Source: Maribacter caenipelagi
GTDB lineage: Bacteria; Bacteroidota; Bacteroidia; Flavobacteriales; Flavobacteriaceae
Direction: 5' to 3'
Assembly: GCF_004364175.1 (NCBI RefSeq)
Contig: NZ_SNZW01000001.1
Coordinates: forward strand, 1 to 64,000
Length of the DNA: 64,000 nt
Translations under genes and position numbers: made by a program
In this document: positions 42,859 through 53,302 of the stretch, piece by piece
Numbering within the stretch: the first letter of the stretch is position 1
Layout of the letters: the number at the start of each line of letters is the position of its first letter
Notes under the pieces: model-generated
What the model was told of the DNA's origin: nothing
What the model saw: the letters and a program-made list of their open reading frames with translations, nothing else
The model's database searches: none

Positions 42859-43815
42859 TTAATTAGGTCTATCAAAGGAAATACCAGGGTTAGCTTGTTT
42901 TTGTTTCTCAAACAATCGCTGTTGCTGTTTTACGGTCATAGTACTACCATCATGACTCCATCCCGGAGGGCCAAATATGTACATTAACTTATGACTTAGT
43001 TTTTTTGATTTCTTTGTATCTGCCCAAATATCTTTAAACTCATGAGTAAGAATAACTATTGGGTTATTAGAATTAGGAGCATGAATTACACCAAATTTTA
43101 CATCGATATTTTCATCATACTCTTTCCATGTACCAAAAATCTTGTCAAAGAAATTTAGAAATCCACCGTGATTCTTATCTAAATACTCCACATTTTGAGC
43201 GTGATGTACCTGGTGCATCGTATGCGTGTTGAATATTTTCTCAATGAATCCCATTTTTGGAACATATTGTGAGTGCAGTTGAAACTGCCAAAAAGACTCA
43301 ATAGCCAAACAAACCACAACCATTTCTACCGGAAAACCAATAATAGGCATCCAAACATAAAAAAAAGGCTTGTACAATAAAGTGAACCAACCATTACGAA
43401 TAGCAGTCCCAAGATTAAAATTATCTGAAGAGTGATGCACTATATGTGCCGCCCATAGAATACGAATTTCATGGTTTGCTCTATGAAACCAGTAGTAAGT
43501 AAAATCATCTGCTAATTGACACAATAACCAAACATACCAAGCATAGCCGAACGACTTATACCCCATAATATTAGTTCTTACACCATCAACCAATGGGTTA
43601 AAAAGCTCGTAGGCGTACTCAAAGAGAACTACCAATAAAATTACTTTAAGCAAAGGACCTATAATGGCAGATCCAATTCCCATAACACTACTAGCTGCAA
43701 AGTCTTTCCAATCATAAAGATCATCATCTCCGTGAGTTTTGCTGTAGGTCAATTCTAATAAAATAAAGGCAATAAAAGCTGGTGCGCCATACACCAGAGG
43801 GTTAGTGAAATCCAT
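42859..43815 (-). CDS. sterol desaturase / fatty acid hydroxylase family protein
   Basis: This 318-aa membrane di-iron protein has the His clusters of the family: WFHRANHEIRILWAAHIVHH at about residues 122-141 and HTMHQVHHAQN at about 200-210. Several hydrophobic segments surround them. It could hydroxylate or desaturate a lipid tail or carotenoid; the substrate is not indicated. It is monocistronic. Confidence 0.9.
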   Translation of the reverse strand: MDFTNPLVYGAPAFIAFILLELTYSKTHGDDDLYDWKDFAASSVMGIGSAIIGPLLKVILLVVLFEYAYELFNPLVDGVRTNIMGYKSFGYAWYVWLLCQLADDFTYYWFHRANHEIRILWAAHIVHHSSDNFNLGTAIRNGWFTLLYKPFFYVWMPIIGFPVEMVVVCLAIESFWQFQLHSQYVPKMGFIEKIFNTHTMHQVHHAQNVEYLDKNHGGFLNFFDKIFGTWKEYDENIDVKFGVIHAPNSNNPIVILTHEFKDIWADTKKSKKLSHKLMYIFGPPGWSHDGSTMTVKQQQRLFEKQKQANPGISFDRPN

Positions 43816-43923
43816 TAATTCAAAATTTTTGTAAAGGTAGTTATAAAAGCAATTATTCTTTTCATTTGTCTAATCTTAACATTCTATCTCGTGATAAGAC
43901 TTCTCAATAATTAAACAGATTAA

Positions 43924-44352
43924 TCACTTTTTATTTTTAAGTATGGCGTTTTGCTCCTTCAATAGCTGCTCCATACTAGATAGTAAGGCTATATTTTTTG
44001 GAGTTTCAACTTCTTTATTTGCCGGATCTTCAGATTTCTCTTTAAACCTGTTTATAAATTTCACCATAACAAATATGGTAAAGGCTATTATTCCAAAATC
44101 TAAAAGCGATTCAATAAGTTCGCCATATCCTATTGCAACTTCTTCTACCGAATCTGCCGCCTCTCTAAGTACCCACTTTTTATTTGAAAGATTAACATCG
44201 TCGGTCAATAAGGAAAGTGGGGGCATAATAACAGCAGAAACAATAGTGCTCACTACCTTATTAAATGCAGTACCTATGATAATACCGACAGCTAAGTCTA
44301 TCATATTACCTTTAATGGCAAAGTTCTTGAACTCTTCGTAAAATTTTCTCAT
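43924..44352 (-). CDS. mscL: large-conductance mechanosensitive channel
   Basis: This 142-aa channel has the first helix GNMIDLAVGIIIGTAFNKVV, the second helix IIAFTIFVMVKFINRF and a charged C-terminal helix (LLSSMEQLLKEQNAILKNKK). It opens under membrane tension to release solutes. The periplasmic loop is somewhat longer than in the E. coli protein. It starts 8 bases after the parC stop and may share its transcript. Confidence 0.95.
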   Translation of the reverse strand: MRKFYEEFKNFAIKGNMIDLAVGIIIGTAFNKVVSTIVSAVIMPPLSLLTDDVNLSNKKWVLREAADSVEEVAIGYGELIESLLDFGIIAFTIFVMVKFINRFKEKSEDPANKEVETPKNIALLSSMEQLLKEQNAILKNKK

Positions 44353-44360
44353 AATTCTGA

Positions 44361-47021
44361 CTAATCAAACAATGATGGTTCATCTCCAGATGCACCTTTT
44401 TCACCCTTAGGCTTTACTACATCGCCACCAGATGTTACAGATTCTTCATCTACAACTTCAATATTTTCAACTTCTTCAGGAACCTCTGGTTCATAAGGCA
44501 ATGGATCAAGAAGATTGATGTTTTTAACCTTTTCGGTAATAAATTGATTACCTAAAGCTTTAATACCCTTAATCGATATAAAATCTTCAACATCAACAGA
44601 TTCATTATCCTTAGCTGCTTTACCCCTTGGCTTCGGAAATTCAATTTCAACCATTGGTTTCCAGTCCGTAGAAACAAGCTCTAGATATGATTTTGGATGC
44701 TCTGAAATAAATAATTCTTCTTTATTTTCACTTTCAATTAAAAATCTTTTAATATAAAAACGTTCTTTTTCACCCTCCCAATAAATAGCAGAAATCGGTT
44801 TTTTTGGTATCCACTTCTCCAATACAATCATATCATCATCGAAATGAGAAGTCAGCACAGGTAAAAAGGTTTTTGCTATACCTTTCTGATTAATAACCAA
44901 TATTAAGTCTTCGCCTTTGAATTCCCCTAGCAATTCTCCCCTGCCATCAACATTTAATCTACGCACGACATCATCAAACCAGATTTTTCTTGGTTTTAAT
45001 GTAGATACTCCTTTTTCTTTTAACTCAATTCGCTTAACAGAATACTTCGTTACAATATTACCTTTCGAAGCTCTTCCTTTAATCAAGACATCAGAAAAAT
45101 CAATATCCCATTTTAATTTCTTAACACTGCCCACCTGGCGGAGTAAAACCGTTATTACTTCGGCTTCTCCATTCGGATTAGCAGAAAAATATAACACCTG
45201 AGAACCAGCTTTGCCCGTAGTTAAATCGTACTCTCTATCTCTGGTAATACTGGTAACATTAAAGCGTTTTATATATGTAGCACCACCTTTGCCGTCTTTA
45301 TATACAAGGTTATAGGTAGTTCGTTTATCTTTTTTCTTAAATACGGCAACATGAATAATACCTTTACCCACAAATATTTTAGAATCAACTTTTGAGACCA
45401 TCATCTTACCTTCGTTGGTAATCATAATAATATCATCGATATCACTACAATCGGTAACATATTCATCTTTCTTTAAAGATGTACCGACAAAACCCTCTTC
45501 TCTATTTACATAAAGCTTAGTGTTCCTGATAGCAACCTTGGTAGCTTCTATATCATCAAAAACTCGAATTTCAGTTAAACGACCCCTATCTTTTCCATAT
45601 GTTTCTTTAAGGTTCTTGAAGTAGTTGATGGCAAATTCAATAAGATTAGCCAAATGATGCTTTACCTCTTCTATACGCTCTTGCAAACTCTCTAAATGCT
45701 GCTGAGCTTTATCTAAATCGAATTTTGATATTCTTTTAATTCGAATTTCGGTAAGCCTAGTAATATCTTCTACAGTTACGGCACGCTTTAGATGCTTTGT
45801 AAATGGCGCTAAACCTGCATCTATAGCAGAAATTACACCTTCCCAAGTTTCCTCTTCTTCAATATCTCGATAGATTCGATTTTCAATAAATATGCGCTCT
45901 AAAGAAGCAAAGTGCCATTGCTCTTCAAGTTCTTTAAGTTGAATTTCTAACTCTTGTTTCAACAAATCTACCGTGGAATCGGTTGATCTTTTTAGCATTT
46001 CGGTCACCCCGATAAACAAAGGCTTATTATCTTCAATAATACAACCTAGAGGAGAAATAGAAGATTCACATGCGGTAAAAGCATATAATGCATCGATGGT
46101 TCTATCTGGAGAAATACCTGAAGGAAGATGAATTAAAATCTCAACATCTGCAGCCGTATTATCCTCAATTTTTTTGATTTTTATCTTGCCTTTATCATTG
46201 GCTTTCAAGATAGAATCAATTAAACTTCCTGTATTAGTTCCATAAGGTATCTCATTGATTATCAATGTATTTTTATCTAATTGAGATATCTTTGCTCGAA
46301 CTCTAATTTTACCTCCTCTGAGTCCGTCATTATAATTTGTAACATCTATTATACCAGCTGTCGGAAAATCTGGATAGATCTTAAATCGTTGTCCCTTTAA
46401 ATGTTTAATAGAAGCATCTATAAGTTCAATAAAGTTATGAGCCAATACTTTTGTAGATAAACCCACAGCTATACCTTCTGCTCCTTGAGCTAAAAGCAAA
46501 GGAAACTTTACAGGTAAGTTTACAGGCTCTTTTTTTCTGCCATCATAAGAAGCTTGCCATTCTGTAATTTTTGGACTAAAAATAACCTCTAAGGCAAATT
46601 TAGAAAGTCTGGCTTCAATATATCTTGATGCTGCAGCCCTATCGCCTGTTAGAATGTTACCCCAGTTACCCTGAGTGTCAATCAAAAGGTCTTTTTGACC
46701 AATTTGCACCATAGCATCTGCAATACTAGCATCACCATGAGGATGATACTGCATGGTATGACCTACGACGTTAGCCACTTTGTTGTAACGACCATCATCA
46801 AGCTCCTTTAAGGAATGCATAATACGTCGCTGCACAGGTTTGAATCCGTCTTCAATAGCAGGTACCGCTCGCTCTAAAATTACATAAGACGCGTAATCTA
46901 AGAACCAATCTTTATACATACCAGATACTCTAGTCAATGCTTCAGAAGAATCTGTATTGTCGTTATTCTCTTCGGAAAGGTTTTCGTTTATTTCTTCGTT
47001 CAAATCGTCATTTTCTTCCAT
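44361..47021 (-). CDS. parC: DNA topoisomerase IV subunit A
   Basis: This 886-aa type IIA topoisomerase A subunit has an acidic N-terminal extension (about 1-28), then the breakage-reunion domain with QYHPHGDAS and the catalytic Tyr134 in RAAASRYIEARLS. A long coiled-coil arm and a C-terminal beta-pinwheel region follow, ending in an acidic tail. The lack of a clear GyrA box (QRRGGKG) and its pairing with parE support topoisomerase IV rather than gyrase. It decatenates chromosomes. It lies 25 bases after parE. Confidence 0.93.
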   Translation of the reverse strand: MEENDDLNEEINENLSEENNDNTDSSEALTRVSGMYKDWFLDYASYVILERAVPAIEDGFKPVQRRIMHSLKELDDGRYNKVANVVGHTMQYHPHGDASIADAMVQIGQKDLLIDTQGNWGNILTGDRAAASRYIEARLSKFALEVIFSPKITEWQASYDGRKKEPVNLPVKFPLLLAQGAEGIAVGLSTKVLAHNFIELIDASIKHLKGQRFKIYPDFPTAGIIDVTNYNDGLRGGKIRVRAKISQLDKNTLIINEIPYGTNTGSLIDSILKANDKGKIKIKKIEDNTAADVEILIHLPSGISPDRTIDALYAFTACESSISPLGCIIEDNKPLFIGVTEMLKRSTDSTVDLLKQELEIQLKELEEQWHFASLERIFIENRIYRDIEEEETWEGVISAIDAGLAPFTKHLKRAVTVEDITRLTEIRIKRISKFDLDKAQQHLESLQERIEEVKHHLANLIEFAINYFKNLKETYGKDRGRLTEIRVFDDIEATKVAIRNTKLYVNREEGFVGTSLKKDEYVTDCSDIDDIIMITNEGKMMVSKVDSKIFVGKGIIHVAVFKKKDKRTTYNLVYKDGKGGATYIKRFNVTSITRDREYDLTTGKAGSQVLYFSANPNGEAEVITVLLRQVGSVKKLKWDIDFSDVLIKGRASKGNIVTKYSVKRIELKEKGVSTLKPRKIWFDDVVRRLNVDGRGELLGEFKGEDLILVINQKGIAKTFLPVLTSHFDDDMIVLEKWIPKKPISAIYWEGEKERFYIKRFLIESENKEELFISEHPKSYLELVSTDWKPMVEIEFPKPRGKAAKDNESVDVEDFISIKGIKALGNQFITEKVKNINLLDPLPYEPEVPEEVENIEVVDEESVTSGGDVVKPKGEKGASGDEPSLFD

Positions 47022-47046
47022 TCAGAAGCAATCGTATTAATCTCGT

Positions 47047-48912
47047 TTATACTACTTTATCTTCAATTAAATCAACTTCAACTTTAAGGTTGTTGATAAT
47101 AAATTTTTGTCTATCGGGTGTATTTTTACCCATGTAAAAACTTAACAGTTCTTCAATGGACATTGCCTTGTCAAGCATAATAGGTTCTATCCTAATATCA
47201 TCGCCGATGAAATGTCTAAACTCATCTGGCGAAATTTCACCCAATCCTTTAAATCGGGTAATCTCAGGTTTACCGCTTAGCTTGTTAATTGCATGCTGAC
47301 GTTCTTCATCACTGTAGCAATAAATTGTTTCTTTTTTGTTTCTAACCCTAAACAATGGAGTTTGCAAAATATACAAATGATTCTCTTTTATTAGTTCTGG
47401 AAAAAACTGCAAGAAAAATGTAATCAATAGTAAACGAATGTGCATTCCATCGACATCGGCATCAGTTGCAATTATGATATTATTGTAACGCAAATCTTCA
47501 ATAGACTCCTCTATATTCAATGCTGCCTGTAAAAGATTGAATTCTTCGTTCTCGTAAACAATCTTTTTAGACATGCCATAAGAATTCAACGGTTTACCTT
47601 TCAGACTAAATACTGCCTGCGTATTAACATCTCTAGATTTGGTAATAGAACCAGAAGCAGAATCCCCCTCAGTTATGAACAAGGAAGTCTCTAATCTGCG
47701 ATCATGTTTTATATCGCCTAAATGCACCCTGCAGTCACGTAATTTCTTGTTATGAAGACTAGCTTTCTTAGCTCGGTCGCGTGCCAACTTTCGAATACCA
47801 GAAAGTTCTTTACGCTCCTTCTCTGCCATCATAATCTTACGCTGAAGCTTTTCTGCGGTATCAGTATTCTTATGAAGGTAATTATCTAGATATTTACCGA
47901 CGAAATCATTAATATAAGTTCGTACCGTTGGAAAATTTCCTCCCATATCGGTAGACCCTAATTTTGTTTTCGTCTGACTTTCAAAGACAGGCTCCATTAC
48001 TTTAATAGAGATAGCAGAGATTATAGACTTTCTAATATCTGATGCATCATATGTTTTTCCATAAAAATCACGAATAGTTTTTACGATAGCCTCTCTAAAA
48101 GCAGCTTGATGCGTACCACCGTGTGTTGTATGTTGACCATTTACGAAAGAGTGATACTCTTCGCTATATTGGGTTCTACTATGCGTGATAGCAACCTCTA
48201 TATCATCACCTTTTAAATGAATAACAGGATAAAGCATATCATCCACATTATTATTATCCTCTAAAAGATCTTTAAGTCCGTTTTCAGAATGAAATTTTTC
48301 TCCGTTAAATACGATGGTCAATCCCGGATTCAGATATACATAGTTCTTAAGCATGCGTTCTACATACTCATTTCTATATTTATAATTTTTAAAAATGGCC
48401 TCATCCGGTATAAAGGTAACCTTGGTTCCTTTTCTCTTTCCTGTTTCCTCAGGACCAATTTCGTTCTCTAAATTACCAGAACTAAACTGTGCCGTTTTTA
48501 ATTGATTTTCTCTAGAAGATTGCACTTCAAAAAAACTCGACAATGCATTTACCGCTTTGGTACCCACACCGTTCAACCCTACAGATTTTTTAAAAGCACG
48601 ACTATCGTACTTACCACCTGTGTTCATTTTAGAAACTACATCGACCACTTTACCCAAAGGTATACCACGACCGTAGTCTCTAACCTTGACCACTTTATCT
48701 TTAATAGAAATTTCTATGGTTTTTCCGGCACCCATTACAAATTCATCTATACAGTTATCAATAACCTCTTTTAAGAGAATATAGATACCATCATCTGCAG
48801 ATGAGCCATCACCCAATTTACCAATATACATACCAGGTCGTAATCGAATATGTTCTTTCCAATCGAGCGAGCGTATATTATCTTCAGTATATTGAGTTGT
48901 GTCTTGGGACAT
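47047..48912 (-). CDS. parE: DNA topoisomerase IV subunit B
   Basis: This 621-aa subunit has the GHKL ATPase domain ([52 protein letters not shown]), a transducer domain, and a Toprim domain with [11 protein letters not shown] and [16 protein letters not shown]. The length fits ParE rather than the longer GyrB insert type. It is upstream of parC in one operon. Confidence 0.94.
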   Translation of the reverse strand: MSQDTTQYTEDNIRSLDWKEHIRLRPGMYIGKLGDGSSADDGIYILLKEVIDNCIDEFVMGAGKTIEISIKDKVVKVRDYGRGIPLGKVVDVVSKMNTGGKYDSRAFKKSVGLNGVGTKAVNALSSFFEVQSSRENQLKTAQFSSGNLENEIGPEETGKRKGTKVTFIPDEAIFKNYKYRNEYVERMLKNYVYLNPGLTIVFNGEKFHSENGLKDLLEDNNNVDDMLYPVIHLKGDDIEVAITHSRTQYSEEYHSFVNGQHTTHGGTHQAAFREAIVKTIRDFYGKTYDASDIRKSIISAISIKVMEPVFESQTKTKLGSTDMGGNFPTVRTYINDFVGKYLDNYLHKNTDTAEKLQRKIMMAEKERKELSGIRKLARDRAKKASLHNKKLRDCRVHLGDIKHDRRLETSLFITEGDSASGSITKSRDVNTQAVFSLKGKPLNSYGMSKKIVYENEEFNLLQAALNIEESIEDLRYNNIIIATDADVDGMHIRLLLITFFLQFFPELIKENHLYILQTPLFRVRNKKETIYCYSDEERQHAINKLSGKPEITRFKGLGEISPDEFRHFIGDDIRIEPIMLDKAMSIEELLSFYMGKNTPDRQKFIINNLKVEVDLIEDKVV

Positions 48913-49150
48913 TTAAAAAAATTTAAGAAAGTTGCGTTAAAGATAGCACCACTCGGCAAAAGATAAAACACCTATCTGTTAAAGTAATTAACAATAAACT
49001 ACGCCAGTTTGTTGATAGCCGAAAGGGTATTCTTTAAATATAATAAAATTCATGTACAGAAAATTAATAAAAAAGACTGTTTATATGATGACATGTATCA
49101 TAGAAATAATTTTATCCTTTTTATATCTTTAAGTTAGATTTTGAAAAGCT

Positions 49151-50050
49151 ATGGATTTTATTGATTACTACAAAATTCTTGAAATTGACAAGAAAGCTTC
49201 ACAAGCCGATATTAAAAAGGCATATCGAAAATTAGCGCGCAAACTTCATCCAGATCTAAATCCGAATGATAAAACTGCGCAAGAGAAATTTCAACGTGTA
49301 AACGAGGCCAATGAGGTTTTAAGTGATCCTGAAAAAAGAAAGAAATACGACCAGTATGGTAAGGATTGGGAACATGCCGATGCTTTTGAAGAAGCCAAAA
49401 GAAATCAGCGCAGCTCAACCCGCGGCGGTAGAAGAACATATTCAAGCACTGGAGGATCACAAAAGGATTTTTCAGATTTTTTCGAGTCTATGTTCGGTGG
49501 CGAAGGATTTAGCGGTGGTGGAAGTCGTAGGTCTACCCAATTTAAAGGGCAAGACCTAAATGCTACATTAAAACTAAACCTTTTAGACATTCTAGAAGAC
49601 CAAAAACAAACATTGGACCTAGGTGCTAAAAAAATTAGAATTACCATACCGGCAGGTGTAGAAGATGGGCAAACCATAAAAATATCTGGCTACGGCGGAG
49701 ATGGTGTTAATGGCGGACCTAAAGGTGATCTATATCTAAACTTTGAAATTTTAAACAACACGAATTTTAAGCGTGTTGGCAATGATTTATATAAAAATGA
49801 ATCTATCTCTTTATATGATGCCATTTTAGGTAGTACAATTGAGGTAGAAACGCTAACAGGAAAAGTGAAGCTAAAGGTAAAACCCGAAACCCAAAATGAC
49901 ACCAAGGTAAAACTAAAAGGAAAAGGTATGCCGGTTTATAAGAAAAAAGGTACTTATGGAGATTTATACATCACCTATAAAGTAACCATGCCTGTACAAC
50001 TTTCAGAAAAAGAGAAAGAATTATTCAAACAACTTTCAGAATTACGATAA
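49151..50050 (+). CDS. cbpA: CbpA/DnaJ-type co-chaperone
   Basis: This 299-aa protein has an N-terminal J domain with the HPD motif at residues 33-35 (KLHPDLN), then a G/F-rich linker ([33 protein letters not shown]). The DnaJ C-terminal substrate domains follow and lack the zinc-finger, which marks the CbpA class. It stimulates DnaK ATPase. It lies 1 base before the CbpM modulator gene, the classic cbpAM operon. Confidence 0.95.
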   Translation: MDFIDYYKILEIDKKASQADIKKAYRKLARKLHPDLNPNDKTAQEKFQRVNEANEVLSDPEKRKKYDQYGKDWEHADAFEEAKRNQRSSTRGGRRTYSSTGGSQKDFSDFFESMFGGEGFSGGGSRRSTQFKGQDLNATLKLNLLDILEDQKQTLDLGAKKIRITIPAGVEDGQTIKISGYGGDGVNGGPKGDLYLNFEILNNTNFKRVGNDLYKNESISLYDAILGSTIEVETLTGKVKLKVKPETQNDTKVKLKGKGMPVYKKKGTYGDLYITYKVTMPVQLSEKEKELFKQLSELR

Positions 50051-50051
50051 T

Positions 50052-50345
50052 ATGAATTCAGAAAATTACATACAAATAGAAGTATACTGCGAACGAACAC
50101 AAACTCCTAGAGAATTTATAGACGATCTTTTAGAGTTCGATATGATCGAGGTACGGCAAATTGAAAATAAAATATATGTTGAACCAGAATACATTGTTGA
50201 GATAGAACGTATATATAGGTTACGAGAAGACCTTGGTATAAATATGGAAGGCATAGACACCTTAAACCATATGATAAAAAAAGTCAACCGATTAGAGCAA
50301 GAGTTAAAACTTCTGCGCGACCGGTTGACTATATATGAACATTAA
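50052..50345 (+). CDS. cbpM: CbpM-type chaperone modulator
   Basis: This 97-aa MerR-like all-helical protein includes YCERTQTPREFIDDLLEFDM, IVEIERIYRLREDLGINMEG and a C-terminal helix HMIKKVNRLEQELKLLRDRL. CbpM binds the J domain of CbpA and blocks its co-chaperone activity. The adjacent cbpA gene supports the call. Its last 4 bases overlap the end of ychF on the other strand. Confidence 0.9.
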   Translation: MNSENYIQIEVYCERTQTPREFIDDLLEFDMIEVRQIENKIYVEPEYIVEIERIYRLREDLGINMEGIDTLNHMIKKVNRLEQELKLLRDRLTIYEH

Positions 50346-51436
50346 ACGTTGAAACGAAAATGCATTACATCACCATCTTTAACGATGTACTCCTTACCTT
50401 CTACCCTCATTTTACCGGCTTCTTTTACTTTTGATTCGCTACCAAAAGCAACATAATCATCATACGCAATAACTTCTGCCCTAATGAAACCCTTTTCAAA
50501 ATCGGTATGTATAACACCCGCTGCTTGTGGTGCAGTTGCACCAATAGGAATTGTCCAAGCACGAACCTCTTTCACACCTGCTGTAAAGTAAGTCTCTAGG
50601 TCTAATAATTTGTAAGCTCCACGAATAAGTTTAGCAGAACCAGGCTCCTCTAAGCCTAAATCTTCTAAAAACATTTGGCGCTCCTCGTACGTTTCCAACT
50701 CCGTAATATCAGCTTCGGTGCCTACGGCCAAGAAAATAACTTCTGCATTTTCAGAAGCTACCATTTCTTTTACTTTTTCAACATAGGCATTACCAGAGAC
50801 AGCTGCATCTTCGTCAACATTACAAACATACATAACCGGCTTATCTGTAATAAATTGAAGTGGCTTAACAAACTCAAGTCTCGATTCATCGTCAATTTTG
50901 ATAGCTCTAACAGAGGTACCTGATTCTAATCCGGTTTTTACTGCCAGTAAAACAGCTTCTTCTTTTTGAGCATCTTTATTGCCCGTTCTAGAAGCTCTCT
51001 TTACTTTTTCTAATTTTTTATCTACCGTCTCCAAATCTTTCAATTGAAGCTCCATGTCTATCGTTTCTTTATCTCTAATAGGATCTACACTACCGTCGAC
51101 ATGCACTATGTTATCATTATCAAAACAACGCAATACATGTAATATAGCATCAGTTTCACGAATATTTCCTAAAAACTGATTTCCTAATCCTTCTCCTTTA
51201 CTAGCACCTTTCACAAGACCGGCAATATCAACAATCTCAACAGTAGCAGGCAACACCCTTTCTGGATCAACCAACTCTTCTAATTTTTCTAATCGTGCAT
51301 CTGGCACATTCACAACACCTATATTAGGTTCAATTGTACAAAAAGGAAAATTTGCACTTTGCGCCTTAGCATTAGATAAACAATTAAAAAGTGTTGATTT
51401 ACCTACGTTTGGCAATCCTACAATACCTGCTTTCAT
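50342..51436 (-). CDS. ychF: redox-regulated ATPase YchF
   Basis: This 364-aa OBG-family NTPase has the P-loop GLPNVGKSTLFN, VDIAGLVKGASKGEGLGNQF, a coiled-coil insertion and a C-terminal TGS-like domain (DFEKGFIRAEVIAYDDYVAF). YchF binds ATP rather than GTP. It is a single gene with a good promoter upstream. Confidence 0.97.
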   Translation of the reverse strand: MKAGIVGLPNVGKSTLFNCLSNAKAQSANFPFCTIEPNIGVVNVPDARLEKLEELVDPERVLPATVEIVDIAGLVKGASKGEGLGNQFLGNIRETDAILHVLRCFDNDNIVHVDGSVDPIRDKETIDMELQLKDLETVDKKLEKVKRASRTGNKDAQKEEAVLLAVKTGLESGTSVRAIKIDDESRLEFVKPLQFITDKPVMYVCNVDEDAAVSGNAYVEKVKEMVASENAEVIFLAVGTEADITELETYEERQMFLEDLGLEEPGSAKLIRGAYKLLDLETYFTAGVKEVRAWTIPIGATAPQAAGVIHTDFEKGFIRAEVIAYDDYVAFGSESKVKEAGKMRVEGKEYIVKDGDVMHFRFNV

Positions 51437-51458
51437 AATTTAGAATATTTCAAGGGTG

Positions 51459-51466
51459 CAAATATA
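51459..51466 (-). promoter_or_regulatory. candidate -7 promoter of ychF
   Basis: Minus-strand TATATTTG matches TAnnTTTG exactly and lies 22 bases upstream of the ychF ATG, with a possible TTG about 24 bases further upstream. Confidence 0.55.
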
Positions 51467-51638
51467 GTTTTTAGTTACAGATTTTACATTCAATTTTCCA
51501 TCAATAACTATAATGAAAATTTCATACAATTAATTTAAATTAAAATCAAACTTTTTAGCTTGATGACAGTTAAAATATAGTTTTTTAACATATTTTAAGA
51601 AATAATTCTTACTTTGGCTGTAGAACATGTAAGAATTT

Positions 51639-52217
51639 ATGGAACTTCATTCAGATGAGACTATATGGTATTTTTTTAAAAAGGGCGAATCCCACGGGTT
51701 CAGCTTGCTTTTTAAAAAGTATTATCCGCAATTACATGTGTATGGATTAAAGTTGAGCAACAGTCCAGAAATTACAGAAGATTGCCTTCAAAACTTTTTT
51801 ATTCAATTATTTGAAAGTAGAGAAAAATTAGGCCACATAAATAGCTTAAAAGCATATCTGTTTGTTTCTTTTAAAAGAAGACTAATAAAACAGTTACAAA
51901 AGAATCAAAATAATATTCCTATTTCAGAAGCACAGCTAATTAAAACCAATTTTACGTTTTCGTCTGAAGAAATATCCATCAACCAAGAAATTCAATTTCT
52001 TTGCACCTCTACCCTAGCAAGTCTTATCAATCAACTATCTCCAAGACAAAAAGAGGTTATCTATTTAAAATATTACAGTGGAATGAATAGTTCAGATATC
52101 GCCGAAGTAATGGATATGAACTACCAAAGTGTTTTAAATACATTACAAAAAGCCTTGAGCAAACTTCGTAAACTATCTGAAAATCAACAGATTAAATCTA
52201 TTTTGAAAAAAAATTAA
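51639..52217 (+). CDS. ECF RNA polymerase sigma factor (FecI-like)
   Basis: This 192-aa sigma-70 factor with regions 2 and 4 only shows region 2 as LLFKKYYPQLHVYGLKLSNS and LQNFFIQLFESREKLGHINS. Region 4 is LSPRQKEVIYLKYYSGMNSS, DIAEVMDMNYQSVLNTLQKA. It should be held by the FecR-like protein encoded 56 bases downstream and direct transcription of the TonB receptor. The order sigma-fecR-receptor is the standard surface-signalling cassette of Bacteroidota. Confidence 0.93.
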   Translation: MELHSDETIWYFFKKGESHGFSLLFKKYYPQLHVYGLKLSNSPEITEDCLQNFFIQLFESREKLGHINSLKAYLFVSFKRRLIKQLQKNQNNIPISEAQLIKTNFTFSSEEISINQEIQFLCTSTLASLINQLSPRQKEVIYLKYYSGMNSSDIAEVMDMNYQSVLNTLQKALSKLRKLSENQQIKSILKKN

Positions 52218-52273
52218 AAAAATAGGGTATATTTTTAAGAACTAATCCTCTTATTAATGGAACACCCTACTAT

Positions 52274-53287
52274 ATGAACAACAATAATAAATTCGACTTA
52301 GATTACTTCGTATCGGATGCATCATTTAAAAATTGGGCGAAAGGCTTAAATAAAAATGATATCGCTTATTGGAATAATTGGATTCAAAACAATCCTACAC
52401 ATATAGAAACGGTAGAAAATGCCAAGTCTGTTATTATAGGCATCAATTTCAATCAACAAAAGCCTAGCAATGAAATGGTAAATGAAGCCTTAGCTAAAGT
52501 TTTACCAAAAATAAAGTTAGAACCCACACCAAAGAAAATCCTTAAAAAAACGCAAACAGTAAATAGTTCGTTGCTAACTGCTGCAGCTGCAGTATTACTA
52601 ATTTTAATAAGCTGGACAAGTTATTCGTTTCTAAATAATGAAACCACAACCATACACAAAACGAATTATGGCGAAATAATCGACTTACAATTACCAGATG
52701 GCACCTCTGTTGTGCTTAATGGAAATTCTGAAATATGGTATGAAAAAGACAATCCGCGTCTAATCAATTTAAAAGGAGAAGCATATTTCAAAGTTAAATC
52801 AATACCAAGCACTAATGCAAAATTCTGGGTAATTACAGAAGACTTAAAAGTCGAAGTACTTGGTACACAATTTCATGTAAATACTAGAAAGCAGAAAACA
52901 AATGTTGTGCTAGACGAGGGTTCTATACACTTAGAACTTAAGAACGGAGAAGTCACTAAAATGATACCCGGTGAAATGGTTTCCTTTTCAAACGAAAGCA
53001 AAGAACTGACCCATAAAAAAGTTGATATTGAAACCCCATATGCCCTATGGCGTGGTGGCACCTATGCTTTCAACGGAATTCCCCTAAAAGAAGTAATGTT
53101 CAACTTAGAAACGACTTACGGCCTTGAAGTGGAGTATAAAACAGAAGATTTAAAGAATTTACCTATTTCTGGTGGAATTCCAAATCAGAATTTGCAAATA
53201 TGTATAGCCGCTATAGAAAAGGCCACTGGCACTAGAATTATTAAGAAAGGAAAAATATTACGCATACAAGAAAACCCTATTTATTAA
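52274..53287 (+). CDS. FecR family anti-sigma factor
   Basis: This 337-aa protein has an N-terminal cytoplasmic segment, one membrane helix (about 98-115, AAAAVLLILISWTSYSFL) and a periplasmic FecR domain (TIHKTNYGEIIDLQLPDGTS, NGNSEIWYEKDNPRLINLKG). The C-terminal DUF4974 part is IPLKEVMFNLETTYGLEVEY. It should relay a signal from the N-terminal domain of the receptor at 53303 to the sigma factor at 51639. Confidence 0.93.
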   Translation: MNNNNKFDLDYFVSDASFKNWAKGLNKNDIAYWNNWIQNNPTHIETVENAKSVIIGINFNQQKPSNEMVNEALAKVLPKIKLEPTPKKILKKTQTVNSSLLTAAAAVLLILISWTSYSFLNNETTTIHKTNYGEIIDLQLPDGTSVVLNGNSEIWYEKDNPRLINLKGEAYFKVKSIPSTNAKFWVITEDLKVEVLGTQFHVNTRKQKTNVVLDEGSIHLELKNGEVTKMIPGEMVSFSNESKELTHKKVDIETPYALWRGGTYAFNGIPLKEVMFNLETTYGLEVEYKTEDLKNLPISGGIPNQNLQICIAAIEKATGTRIIKKGKILRIQENPIY

Positions 53288-53302
53288 CTAAACTATTTAT
53301 TT

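Noticed and set aside
44361-48912. The parC/parE pair as gyrase
   Set aside because: ParC lacks a clear GyrA-box and the B subunit is short, so topoisomerase IV fits better.
49212-49677. Long frames opposite the cbpA gene
   Set aside because: They are antisense shadows of a gene with clear J-domain and C-terminal motifs.
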